Assembly: GCF_016107285.1 (NCBI RefSeq)
Contig: NZ_RCVQ01000007.1
Span: 186,001 to 250,000, forward strand
DNA from: Roseomonas sp. KE0001
Lineage (GTDB): Bacteria > Pseudomonadota > Alphaproteobacteria > Acetobacterales > Acetobacteraceae
Reading direction: 5' to 3'
DNA length: 64,000 nucleotides
This document shows positions 41,530 through 49,430 of this stretch, piece by piece. A program made the position numbers and the translations under genes. Each line of letters begins with the position of its first letter. Within the stretch, counting starts at the first letter, position 1. The notes below the pieces were generated by a model, which ran no database searches, was not told where the DNA came from, and saw only the letters and a program-made list of their open reading frames with translations.

Positions 41530-42947
41530 GTGTCCTCGAAACGGACGATGTCGTCCTCGCCGAGATAGGCGCCGGACTGCACCTCGATCAGCGTCAGCGG
41601 GATCATGCCGGGGTTCTCCATGCGGTGCACGCAGCCCAGCGGCAGGTAGATGGACTCGTTCTCGCGCAGCATGATGCGCTCGGAATCCCGCTCGACGATG
41701 GCGGTGCCGGCCACCACCACCCAATGCTCGGCACGGTGGAAGTGCTTCTGCAGGGAGAGCTTGGCGCCGGGCTTGACCGAGATCTTCTTCACCTGGAAGC
41801 GGTCGCCCTTGATCAGCCCCTCGTAATGGCCCCAGGGGCGGTACATGCGGCGATGCTCGGTCGCCTCCTTCCGCCCGTGGGCCTTGAGCTGGCCGAGGAG
41901 GGTCTTGACCTCCTGCGCCCGGTCCCGGTGCATGGCCAGCACGGCATCGTCGGTGACGACGATCACCGCGTCCTCCAGCCCGACGACGGCGGTGAGCACC
42001 CCCTCGGTGCGGACGTAGCAGTTGCGGGCATCGAGCAACTCGACCGGGCCGGTCGTCGCATTGCCCGCCGCATCCTTCTCCGACACATCCCACAGCGCCG
42101 CCCAGGAGCCCACGTCGGACCAGCCGATGGCGGCCGGCACCACCACGGCGCGGCGGGTCTTCTCCATCACCGCGTAGTCGATGGAGATGTCCGGCGCGGC
42201 CCGGAAGGCGGCGGGGTCGAGGCGGACGAAGTCGAGGTCGCGGGTCGAGGCGGCAACGGCGGCGCGGGCTGCGGCGAGCACCTCGGGCGCCAGCGCCTGC
42301 AGCTCCTCCAGCAGCGTGCGCGCGCTGGCGACGAACATGCCCGAGTTCCACAGGTGCCGCCCATCGGCCAGGAAGCCGGCGGCGGTGGCCGCGTCCGGCT
42401 TCTCGACGAAACGGGCGATGGTGGAGACGCCCTCCAGGCCGGCGACCGGCGCGCCGGTCTCGATATAGCCATAGCCGGTCTCGGGCGCGGTCGGCCGCAT
42501 GCCGAAGGTGGCGATATGGCCGGCGCGGGCGGCGGCGGCGGCGCGCGTCAGGGCGGCGTGCAGGGCGGGCACGTCGCGGATCGCGGCATCGGCCGCCATC
42601 AGCCAGAGGATGGCCTCGGGATGCGCCTCCTGCGCCAGGACCGCGGCGACGGCGATGGCCGGGGCGCTGTTGCGGCCAACCGGCTCCAGCACGATGCGCG
42701 GCTCGGCCACGCCGCCGAGGCGGAGCTGCTCCGCCACCAGGAAGCGGTGCTCCTCGTTGCAGACGACGATCGGCGCGCGGAAGCCTGACCCCTCCGCCCG
42801 GGCGGCGGTCTCCTGCAGCATGGTGCGCTCGCTCAGCAGAGGCCAGAACTGCTTCGGGAAGCCTTCCCGCGACAGGGGCCAGAGGCGGCTGCCACTTCCT
42901 CCGCAGAGGATCACCGGCACAATCGGATCGGTTGGGGAGCCGGGCAT
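41514..42947 (-). CDS. manC: Mannose-1-phosphate guanylyltransferase / mannose-6-phosphate isomerase
   Basis: The start at 42947 (MPGSPTDPIVPVILCGG) has GAAGG upstream and gives 477 residues, the usual length for the bifunctional type II enzyme. The nucleotidyltransferase domain opens with VILCGGSGSRLWPLSREGFP; VEKPDAATAAGFLADG and WNSGMF bind the sugar. The C-terminal cupin isomerase domain has RPWGHYEGLIKGDRFQVKKI and LQKHFHRAEHWVVVAGTA with metal-binding histidines. It supplies GDP-mannose for polysaccharides. The gene follows a strong terminator that ends tctA, so it needs its own promoter in the ~50 nt before the start. Convergent overlap with gluQ. Confidence 0.95.
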   Translation of the reverse strand: MPGSPTDPIVPVILCGGSGSRLWPLSREGFPKQFWPLLSERTMLQETAARAEGSGFRAPIVVCNEEHRFLVAEQLRLGGVAEPRIVLEPVGRNSAPAIAVAAVLAQEAHPEAILWLMAADAAIRDVPALHAALTRAAAAARAGHIATFGMRPTAPETGYGYIETGAPVAGLEGVSTIARFVEKPDAATAAGFLADGRHLWNSGMFVASARTLLEELQALAPEVLAAARAAVAASTRDLDFVRLDPAAFRAAPDISIDYAVMEKTRRAVVVPAAIGWSDVGSWAALWDVSEKDAAGNATTGPVELLDARNCYVRTEGVLTAVVGLEDAVIVVTDDAVLAMHRDRAQEVKTLLGQLKAHGRKEATEHRRMYRPWGHYEGLIKGDRFQVKKISVKPGAKLSLQKHFHRAEHWVVVAGTAIVERDSERIMLRENESIYLPLGCVHRMENPGMIPLTLIEVQSGAYLGEDDIVRFEDTYGRS

Positions 42948-42996
42948 GCAGTCAACCTTCGCTGGAATCATGGGACGAGGTTCTAAGGACCAGTCC

Positions 42997-43034
42997 AAAA
43001 AAAGAAAAGCCGCCCCGGTTGCAGCCGGGGCGGC
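42997..43034 (-). terminator. Rho-independent terminator after tctBA
   Basis: In the minus-strand transcript a perfect 10-bp stem, GCCGCCCCGG with CCGGGGCGGC (43025-43034 and 43009-43018), around a 6-nt loop is followed by a U-rich run (complement of 42997-43008, 11 of 12 U). It starts 27 nt after the tctA stop. This is the clearest intrinsic terminator in the window. Confidence 0.93.
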
Positions 43035-43061
43035 CCATTGTTCACGACTTGGTGGCGGCTG

Positions 43062-44564
43062 TTAACCCGCCATCGCCGCTTCCTTCTTCTTGCGAAGGCC
43101 CGGCAGCAGCATCATGCCCAGCGCCAGGGCGGAGATCGCCAGCAGCACACCGGAGATCGGCCGCTCGACGAAGACCATCGGGTCACCGCGCGAGAGCAGC
43201 ATGGCGCGGCGCAGGTGCTCCTCCATCATCGGGCCGAGCACGAAGCCGACCAGCAGCGGCGCCGGCTCCATCTTCAGCTTGGAGAAGACATAGCCGAGCA
43301 CGGCGAAGAACACCGTCTGGTAGACGTCGAAGACGTTGTTGTTGATGGAGTACACGCCGATCGCGCAGAAGGTCAGGATCGCCGGGTACATGAACTTGTA
43401 GGGGACCTGCAGCAGCTTCACCCACATGCCGATCATCGGCAGGTTGATGACGAGCAGCATCAGGTTGCCGATCCACATGGAGCAGATCAGGCCCCAGAAC
43501 AGGTCGGGCTGCGCCTCGACCATGCGCGGCCCGGGCTGGATGCCCTGGATGATCAGGGCGCCCACCATCAGCGCCATGACGGCGTTGGAGGGGATGCCCA
43601 GCGTCAGCAGCGGGATGAAGCTGGTCTGCGCCGCGGCGTTGTTCGCCGCCTCGGGACCGGCCACGCCCTCGATGGCGCCATTGCCGAACTCGTCACGTCC
43701 CTTGGAGAGCTTGCGCTCCATCATGTAGGAGCCGAAGGAGGCCAGCGAGGCGCCGCCACCGGGCAGGATGCCCAGCGCCGAACCGATGACCGTGCCGCGG
43801 AGCACGGAAGGCATGGCGCGCTTCCATTCCTCCTTGGTCAGGAACAGGCTGCCGACCTTGGCCGAGAGCACCGAGCGGACCTCGGGACGCTCCAGGTTCA
43901 GGATGATCTCGGCGATGCCGAACACGCCCATGGCGATGGCGGCGAAGTTCAGGCCGTCCGACAGCTCGGGAATGCCGAAGGTGAAGCGCTGCTGGCCGGT
44001 CTGCACGTCGGTGCCGACCAGGCCGAGCGCCACGCCCAGCACCACCATGCCCACCGACTTCACCACCGAGCCCTGCGCCAGCACGGCCGAAATGATCAGG
44101 CCCAGCAACATGAGCGAGAAGTAGTCGGCCGGTCCGAAGGACAGCGCCACCTGGGTCAGCAGCGGACCCGAGGCGGCGACCAGGATGGTGGCGACGGAAC
44201 CGGCGAAGAAGGAGCCCAGCGCCGAGATGGCCAGCGCCGCGCCGGCGCGGCCGTTGCGCGCCATTTTGTAGCCTTCCAGCGTGGTCACCACCGAGGAGAC
44301 CTCGCCCGGCAGGTTCAGCAGGATGGCGGTGGTCGAGCCACCATACTGGGCACCGTAGTAGATGCCGGCCAGCATGATGATGGCCGTGACCGCCGGCTGG
44401 CCGAAGGTGATCGGCAGCAGCAGGGAGATGGTCGCGACCGGCCCGATGCCCGGCAGCACGCCGATGGCCGTGCCGATGAAGGCGCCGAGCAGCGCGAAGA
44501 GCAGGTTGTCGAAGCTGAGCGCGACACCGAAGCCGTGCGCCAGGTTGGCGAGAAGAAGTTCCAT
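43062..44564 (-). CDS. tctA: Tripartite tricarboxylate transporter large membrane subunit (TctA)
   Basis: A 500-residue protein with about twelve membrane segments. Signature stretches include GIGVLPGIGPVATISLLLP, ILAGIYYGAQYGGSTTAILL-like sequence near residue 50, and EGVAGPEAANNAAAQTSFIP near residue 250. TctA is the ion-coupled transporter for citrate or other carboxylates, with TctB and a periplasmic Bug/TctC receptor. TctB is 15 nt upstream; no receptor gene is in this operon. A strong terminator follows. The nearest Bug gene is at 7.1-8.2 kb. Confidence 0.95.
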   Translation of the reverse strand: MELLLANLAHGFGVALSFDNLLFALLGAFIGTAIGVLPGIGPVATISLLLPITFGQPAVTAIIMLAGIYYGAQYGGSTTAILLNLPGEVSSVVTTLEGYKMARNGRAGAALAISALGSFFAGSVATILVAASGPLLTQVALSFGPADYFSLMLLGLIISAVLAQGSVVKSVGMVVLGVALGLVGTDVQTGQQRFTFGIPELSDGLNFAAIAMGVFGIAEIILNLERPEVRSVLSAKVGSLFLTKEEWKRAMPSVLRGTVIGSALGILPGGGASLASFGSYMMERKLSKGRDEFGNGAIEGVAGPEAANNAAAQTSFIPLLTLGIPSNAVMALMVGALIIQGIQPGPRMVEAQPDLFWGLICSMWIGNLMLLVINLPMIGMWVKLLQVPYKFMYPAILTFCAIGVYSINNNVFDVYQTVFFAVLGYVFSKLKMEPAPLLVGFVLGPMMEEHLRRAMLLSRGDPMVFVERPISGVLLAISALALGMMLLPGLRKKKEAAMAG

Positions 44565-44579
44565 GGTCGTCCCTGTGCC

Positions 44580-45173
44580 TCAGAAGGTCGGCCAGACGTT
44601 CACGCGGATGTCGAGCTCATAGATGAACACCCACCAGCAGAGGGCCAGCAGGAACACCACGCAGCCCAGCACGCCGAGGGGCCTGTGCTCCGGATCGGCC
44701 AGGGCCGAGACGACCACCATGGCGGTGATGGCCAGGAACAGGCCGCCCTGGTCCAGCAGCACGCCGAAGACGGTCATCGCCGCCAGGATCACCGCCATCT
44801 TCCGCCAGCCCGGGCTGACCGCCATGATGGCGGCGCCGATGCACATGGCGATGCCCAGCGCGTACCAGTTGGCGGACAGGGCCGGGATCGCCGCCAGCAT
44901 CGGATAGGCGAAGATGGCCACCGCGACGCCGACGAAGAGCGTGGTGAAGTCGAGCTTGGTCCACTTCTCCAGCGGGTCGAGGCCGCCGAAGAAGGAGGTG
45001 ACCAGGACAATCATCCCCAGCCCGAGTTCCAGCCAGAAAACGAGCATCGGCATGTAGCCGGGGCCCATGCGTCGCGCCGAGCCCAGCGTGTGCTCGGTGT
45101 TCAGCCAAAGGCCGATTGCCGCCAGCAGCACCAGAAAGATGCCGGAGGCAAGGTCTTTCGCGTTAATCCTCAT
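44580..45173 (-). CDS. tctB: Tripartite tricarboxylate transporter small membrane subunit (TctB)
   Basis: The start at 45173 (MRINAKDLASGIFLVLLAAI) has GAAGGGA upstream and gives 197 residues with four predicted membrane segments. RRMGPGYMPMLVFWLELGLG is the conserved loop of the family (RMGPGYFP). The tail IYELDIRVNVWPTF is hydrophobic. TctB pairs with TctA in the membrane; its exact role is unclear. It is the first gene of tctBA and is preceded by a 417-nt leader region with an 8-bp inverted repeat. Confidence 0.92.
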   Translation of the reverse strand: MRINAKDLASGIFLVLLAAIGLWLNTEHTLGSARRMGPGYMPMLVFWLELGLGMIVLVTSFFGGLDPLEKWTKLDFTTLFVGVAVAIFAYPMLAAIPALSANWYALGIAMCIGAAIMAVSPGWRKMAVILAAMTVFGVLLDQGGLFLAITAMVVVSALADPEHRPLGVLGCVVFLLALCWWVFIYELDIRVNVWPTF

Positions 45174-45590
45174 GCCGATCCCTTCTTGAACCCGCGCGCC
45201 GGAGGCACGCCCCTGTGCACTGGGCACTGAAGGGCCCTGTCAGATGCCGGGGCCCTTGTCGTGATGCTTTAGCTCTTTGATGGCAGGTTGGGTCCGGACG
45301 GCCTTTGCCATCCGGGCCTCGCTTTATCGTGGAAGGGCTGGTCTGTCAGGCGTCCTGCCGGCTCTGCGCGGCGGCGCCGGAAGCGTCACGCCGTCAGTCT
45401 TGGGACATGTCCCGGCAACGCCCTGCTTCTTACCCTCCCCTTCCTTATCGTCGGAATGCCGCGCAACCTATGGCACGGCGCCGCGCATCGGCAAGGCGCG
45501 TGAATATTATGGACGAAAGTTCATCTTACTGCAGCGCAATAAAGTTAGCCCCGTCGCATCCAATGCGTCTCGAATGGGAAGTTTTCATTG
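45174..45590. other. 417-nt intergenic region between divergent tctB and an M20 gene
   Basis: This is the longest gene-free stretch in the window. The half near tctB holds the inverted repeat listed separately. The half near the M20 gene is visibly richer in A and T (for example GTGAATATTATGGACGAAAG near 45500 and CAATAAAGTTAG near 45537), as expected for promoters. No ORF here has a ribosome site and plausible composition. I see no riboswitch that I recognise. Confidence 0.5.
45230..45257. repeat. Perfect 8-bp inverted repeat in the tctB leader
   Basis: AAGGGCCC (45230-45237) and GGGCCCTT (45250-45257) with a 12-nt spacer lie 57 nt before the tctB start. Each arm is itself nearly self-complementary (GGGCCC). 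It may be a regulator site for tctBA or a leader hairpin. Only the symmetry is observed. Confidence 0.4.
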
Positions 45591-46790
45591 ATGAAGCGCG
45601 ATAATCTGACCAACGACCCCTCCCGCAGGTTGCGGGACTCCAGCCGGGCACTCGCCCCCGCGCTGATCGCCCTGCGTCGGGACCTGCACGCCCATCCGGA
45701 ACTGGCCTTCGAGGAGCGGCGCACCGCCGGCCTCGTCGCCGCCGAACTCGGCCGCCTCGGCATCCCGCACCGCACCGGCGTCGGCCGCACCGGCGTGCTG
45801 GGCATGATCGAGGGCGGGCTGCCCGGCCCGACGCTGGCCATCCGGGCCGACATGGACGCGCTGCCGATCCAGGAGGAGACCGGCCTGCCCTTCGCCAGCG
45901 CCGTCCCCGGCAAGATGCATGCCTGCGGCCACGACATCCACACCGTCACCCTGCTCGGCGTCGCCGCGCTGCTCCAGGAGATGGCGCCGCAGCTCGCCGG
46001 CCGCGTCGCGCTGGTGTTCCAGCCGGCGGAGGAGACGCTGGAGGGCGCGGCGGCGATGATCGCCGATGGCGCGGCCGAGGGGCTCGACATGGCGCTCGGC
46101 TTCCACAACCATCCCGACATGCCCGTCGGCAGCCTCGGCTTCGTGCGCGGCGCCTGCCTCGCCGCCGCCGACCGCTTCGACCTCGTGCTGCGCGGCCGCT
46201 CGGGCCATGCCGCGCATCCCTATGCCGCCGTCGACCCGATCGTCGCCGCGGCCCATTTCGTCACCCAGGCGCAGACCGTCGTCTCGCGCGAGGTCCGGCC
46301 GCTGCATCCGGCCGTCGTCACCATCGGCCAGTCGGCCGGCGGCACCACCTACAACATCATCCCCGAGCGGGTGCATCTGAAGGGCTCGGTCCGCACCCTG
46401 CACCCCGCGGCGCGGGACACGGCGGAAGCGGCGCTGCGCCGCCTGGCCGAGGGCATCGCCACCGGGCTGCGCGTCACCGCCAGCATGGAGTATCTCCGCA
46501 TGGTGCCGCCGCTGGTGAACGACGACCGCGTGCTCGAACCGGCGGTCGCCGCGCTGGCCGCCCAGTTCGGCGAGGCCGCGCTGCTGGAGGGCGAGCCCAG
46601 CATGGGCTCGGAGGATTTCTCCGCCTTCGCCGAGCGGGTTCCGGCCTTCCAGCTTCGCATCGGCGCCGGCGCCCCCGGCCGCGCGGATCGCCTGCACAAC
46701 GCCGATTACCAGCCCGACGAGGCCTGCATCCCCAACGGCGTCGAGGCGCTCTCGCGCATCGCCCTCGACCTGCTGTCGCGCCACAACTGA
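45591..46790 (+). CDS. M20D amidohydrolase (hippurate hydrolase/HipO-like)
   Basis: A 399-residue zinc hydrolase. The ATG at 45591 is preferred over a TTG one codon earlier; GGGAAG lies about 10 nt upstream. Motifs: ALRRDLHAHPELAFEERRT, IRADMDALPIQEETGLPFAS, KMHACGHDIHTVTLLG and VFQPAEETLEGAAAM, all typical of the HipO/IAA-amino-acid hydrolase group. The metal-bridging cysteine is in HACGHD. It cleaves N-acyl amino acids. The next gene, a ketopantoate reductase homologue, starts 14 nt later, so they form an operon. Confidence 0.92.
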   Translation: MKRDNLTNDPSRRLRDSSRALAPALIALRRDLHAHPELAFEERRTAGLVAAELGRLGIPHRTGVGRTGVLGMIEGGLPGPTLAIRADMDALPIQEETGLPFASAVPGKMHACGHDIHTVTLLGVAALLQEMAPQLAGRVALVFQPAEETLEGAAAMIADGAAEGLDMALGFHNHPDMPVGSLGFVRGACLAAADRFDLVLRGRSGHAAHPYAAVDPIVAAAHFVTQAQTVVSREVRPLHPAVVTIGQSAGGTTYNIIPERVHLKGSVRTLHPAARDTAEAALRRLAEGIATGLRVTASMEYLRMVPPLVNDDRVLEPAVAALAAQFGEAALLEGEPSMGSEDFSAFAERVPAFQLRIGAGAPGRADRLHNADYQPDEACIPNGVEALSRIALDLLSRHN

Positions 46791-46804
46791 AAGGAATCGA
46801 ACGG

Positions 46805-47788
46805 ATGAAGATCTGTGTGTTCGGGGCGGGGGCGATCGGCGGCCATCTCGCCGCGCGCCTGGCGCTCGGCGGCGCCGAGACCAGCGTCGTGGCGCGCGGG
46901 CCGCAACTGGCGGCGATCCGCGAGAAGGGCCTGACCATCCAGGCGCCCGACGGCCATCATACCGTGCGCGTGGCGGCGGACAGCGCCGCGGCGCTGGGGC
47001 CGCAGGATGCCGTCATCGTCACCGTCAAGGCGCCCTCCCTGCCGCAGGTGGCGGCGGCGATCGGCCCCCTGCTCGGGCCGGACACCACCGTGGCCTTCGT
47101 GATGAACGGCATCCCCTGGTGGTACTTCGACCGGCACGGCGGCGATCTCGAGGGCCGCCGGCTGCCGGCGATCGATCCGGGCGAGGCGGTGCGGCAGGCG
47201 GTGGGCATCGACCGCACCCTGGGCGGCGTGGTCTATTCCGCCTGCACCGTCACCGAGCCGGGCGTGATCAAGGTGGAGCACGCCAGCAACCGCGTCATCC
47301 TGGGCGAGCCGGACGGGCGCGACAGCCCGCGCGCCCGCGCCATCGCCGAGGCGCTGAGCGCCGGCGGCATCTCGGGCGAGGTGACGGACGCCATCCGGCG
47401 GGAAGTCTGGGCCAAGCTGATGGGCAATCTGGCGCAGGGGCCCTTCACCATTCTCTCGCGCCAGGGCATCGGCCCGACCCTCGCCGAGCCGGCGGTGCGC
47501 GCGGCGATCCTGCGCGCCATGAAAGAGGCCATGGCGGTGGCCGCGGCCCTCGGCCATCCCTTCGAGTACGACCTGGAGAAGCGCGTCGCCGGTTCCGCCA
47601 AGCTGGCGCACAAGCCCTCCATCCTGCAGGATCTGGAGCTGGGCCGGCCGATGGAGGTCGAGGCGCTGTTCCGCACGCCGTTGCAGCTGGCCCGCCTTGC
47701 CGGGGTGGAGACGCCGACCCTCGACCTCTCCGTGGCCCTCGCCACCCAGGCGGCCACCGCCGCCGGACTCTACGTGCCGCCCGCCTGA
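46805..47788 (+). CDS. panE: 2-dehydropantoate 2-reductase family protein
   Basis: A 327-residue NADPH-dependent reductase starting with the nucleotide-binding motif MKICVFGAGAIGGHLAARLA. FVMNGIPWWYF carries the conserved Asn of the active site, and REVWAKLMGNLAQGPFTIL the catalytic lysine (WxKL). PanE reduces ketopantoate for coenzyme A, but this family has many paralogues with other 2-keto acids. The cotranscribed M20 hydrolase suggests a catabolic role rather than pantothenate synthesis. An AAGGA ribosome site precedes the ATG. Confidence 0.85.
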   Translation: MKICVFGAGAIGGHLAARLALGGAETSVVARGPQLAAIREKGLTIQAPDGHHTVRVAADSAAALGPQDAVIVTVKAPSLPQVAAAIGPLLGPDTTVAFVMNGIPWWYFDRHGGDLEGRRLPAIDPGEAVRQAVGIDRTLGGVVYSACTVTEPGVIKVEHASNRVILGEPDGRDSPRARAIAEALSAGGISGEVTDAIRREVWAKLMGNLAQGPFTILSRQGIGPTLAEPAVRAAILRAMKEAMAVAAALGHPFEYDLEKRVAGSAKLAHKPSILQDLELGRPMEVEALFRTPLQLARLAGVETPTLDLSVALATQAATAAGLYVPPA

Positions 47789-47816
47789 CCGGAGCGAAAC
47801 CGCCGGGGCGGCCTCG

Positions 47817-48743
47817 TCACGCCCCGGCCGGCAGCGCCGACTGCCCCAGCACCCAGCCTTCCCAGCGCCGCACCCAGGGATCCGCAGGCACGAAATCCGG
47901 CCGGGCGCCCTCCAGCACGCCGATGACGCAGAGCAGGCCGAGCAGGCTGTCGAACCGGTCCTCGCCCGCCGCATCCGCGCCGAAGCCATCGTCCAGCGCC
48001 GCCGCCAGCGCGGGATCCGCCGACACGTCCAGCCTCGCCATCGCCAGCCGCAGGGCGGGCGCGGCGGCGCGGCGCACCTCGGGGACGCGTTTGCTGCCCC
48101 CGAGCACGAGGCCGAGATGGCGCAGGGCCTCGGCGGGATAGGTTTCCGCCAGCACCGCGCGGCCCGGCGCCAGCAGCGCGCGGACGGAGCCCTCGAAGGG
48201 CCAGAGGCGGAGCGGCACGCCCGCCGCCAGCGCGGGGTGGAGCCAGTCGCGCCAGGCCGAGATCGCCGCCTTGCCGGTCTGGTTGGCGCCGAGCGTCCAG
48301 AAGAGCGGGGCGCCGGCGGGGCGCTCGGCGGTCGCCAGATCGCAGAGGCGGCAGAGGGCGCGCGGCCCCTCCAGGCCCAGCGCCGCCGCATGGGCGGCGC
48401 GCGTCATGCCGCGCAGGCCGCGCGCCGGGTAGAAGGGGCGCGCCGGCGACACCGTCTCGAGCCCGGCGCTGACCTCGAAGAAACCAGGGGTCTCGCCGAG
48501 GCCGCGCAGGAAGGCCGGGAAGCTCTCCTCCGGCCGGGTCGCGGCATAGGCGCGCGGCAGGCCGAGCGGCAGGTCGAGCCCGAACAGCAGCGGGTGGCCC
48601 TCCGCCAGCAGACGCGCGGTGAGCGCCGCCGGATCGCCCACGGGGCGGGGCGCGCCGGCGCGCCAGCCCGCCGCGTCCCGGCGCGCCAGCGTCACCCAGC
48701 GCTTGCGGGGGTCGATGCTCCAGTCGGCGTGGGCGGCCAGCAC
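47817..48743 (-). CDS. DUF429-like protein of unknown function
   Basis: The GTG at 48743 has AGGAGG 8 nt upstream and gives 308 residues starting VLAAHADWSIDPRKRWVTLA. The longer upstream frame is a shadow. LLFGLDLPLGLPRAYAATRP and AVLAETYPAEALRHLGLV resemble the acidic RNase-H-like core of DUF429 proteins, and DDGFGADAAGEDRFDSLLGL carries further acids. That suggests a metal-dependent nuclease fold, but activity is not known. It follows a 72-residue basic protein gene by 23 nt and is likely cotranscribed. Confidence 0.72.
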   Translation of the reverse strand: MLAAHADWSIDPRKRWVTLARRDAAGWRAGAPRPVGDPAALTARLLAEGHPLLFGLDLPLGLPRAYAATRPEESFPAFLRGLGETPGFFEVSAGLETVSPARPFYPARGLRGMTRAAHAAALGLEGPRALCRLCDLATAERPAGAPLFWTLGANQTGKAAISAWRDWLHPALAAGVPLRLWPFEGSVRALLAPGRAVLAETYPAEALRHLGLVLGGSKRVPEVRRAAAPALRLAMARLDVSADPALAAALDDGFGADAAGEDRFDSLLGLLCVIGVLEGARPDFVPADPWVRRWEGWVLGQSALPAGA

Positions 48744-48766
48744 GGTGCCGGCCTCCTGCTCCGGGC

Positions 48767-48985
48767 TCAGCCGATCGGCCGCTGCGCCCGCTCCAGCAGG
48801 CGGGCGAAGAAGCCCGGCTTCTTCGGCTCGCTGGCCTTGGCCGCGGCCGCGGTGGCCTGTTCGCGCTCCTGCGCCTTCATGGACAGCCACTTCTCCAGGC
48901 TGACCCCGGCCTTGGCGGCGCGCTTCGCCTCATAGGCGCGCTGCCCTTCCGTCAGCTTCGGCTGACCCTTCGCCTTCTCCGCCAT
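48767..48985 (-). CDS. Small basic conserved-type protein, 72 residues
   Basis: A short, lysine- and alanine-rich, highly charged protein, MAEKAKGQPKLTEGQRAYEA and on, with a helical centre and a C-terminal PKKPGFFARLLERAQ segment that may be amphipathic. Start ATG at 48985; it is 23 nt upstream of the DUF429-like gene, whose ribosome site lies in the gap. I know no function; the EGQRAYEAKRAAKAGVSLEK stretch looks like short alphaproteobacterial proteins of unknown role. Composition and spacing favour a real gene. Confidence 0.7.
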   Translation of the reverse strand: MAEKAKGQPKLTEGQRAYEAKRAAKAGVSLEKWLSMKAQEREQATAAAAKASEPKKPGFFARLLERAQRPIG

Positions 48986-49088
48986 GATCCCTCATCCTCG
49001 CGGCACCCACGCCGGCAGGGTGAATGCCGCGCGGCAGGGCCCGCCGCAAGGGGTTGCATCTGGCGCCCGCCACGTCACTCTTTCCGGC

Positions 49089-49421
49089 ATGGAAGCAAGG
49101 GTGAAGGCCGGGCTCTGGGCCCAGATGGCGTTGCGGCTGGCCGATCAGTCGGGCCGGTCCGGCATGGTGCTGCGCAAGGGAGACCCCGATTCCGGCGGCA
49201 TCCTCTGCCTGCTGCGCGGGCGCGAGGGCTGCGTCGTGCTCAGCCAGGCCCGCGACGGCGAGGGGCGCGCGGCCTGGATGCGCGGCTCCGGCCCCCGGCC
49301 GGTGCCGGAGGCGGAGGCGGATGCCTATGTGGCGCGGCAGGTGCAGCGCGATCCGGATCTCTGGGTCCTGGAATTCGACGCGCCGGACCTGTTGCCGCCC
49401 TTCGAGGCCCGGATCCTGTAG
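49089..49421 (+). CDS. DUF1491 family protein
   Basis: A 110-residue protein from ATG 49089: MEARVKAGLWAQMALRLADQ, then SGMVLRKGDPDSGGILCLLR, and a C-terminal segment YVARQVQRDPDLWVLEFDAP. This matches the DUF1491 family of alphaproteobacteria, whose function is unknown. No signal peptide. It ends convergent with the glucanase gene, 9 nt apart. The in-frame upstream extension to 48984 lacks a ribosome site. Confidence 0.85.
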   Translation: MEARVKAGLWAQMALRLADQSGRSGMVLRKGDPDSGGILCLLRGREGCVVLSQARDGEGRAAWMRGSGPRPVPEAEADAYVARQVQRDPDLWVLEFDAPDLLPPFEARIL

Positions 49422-49430
49422 CGCCTCCGT

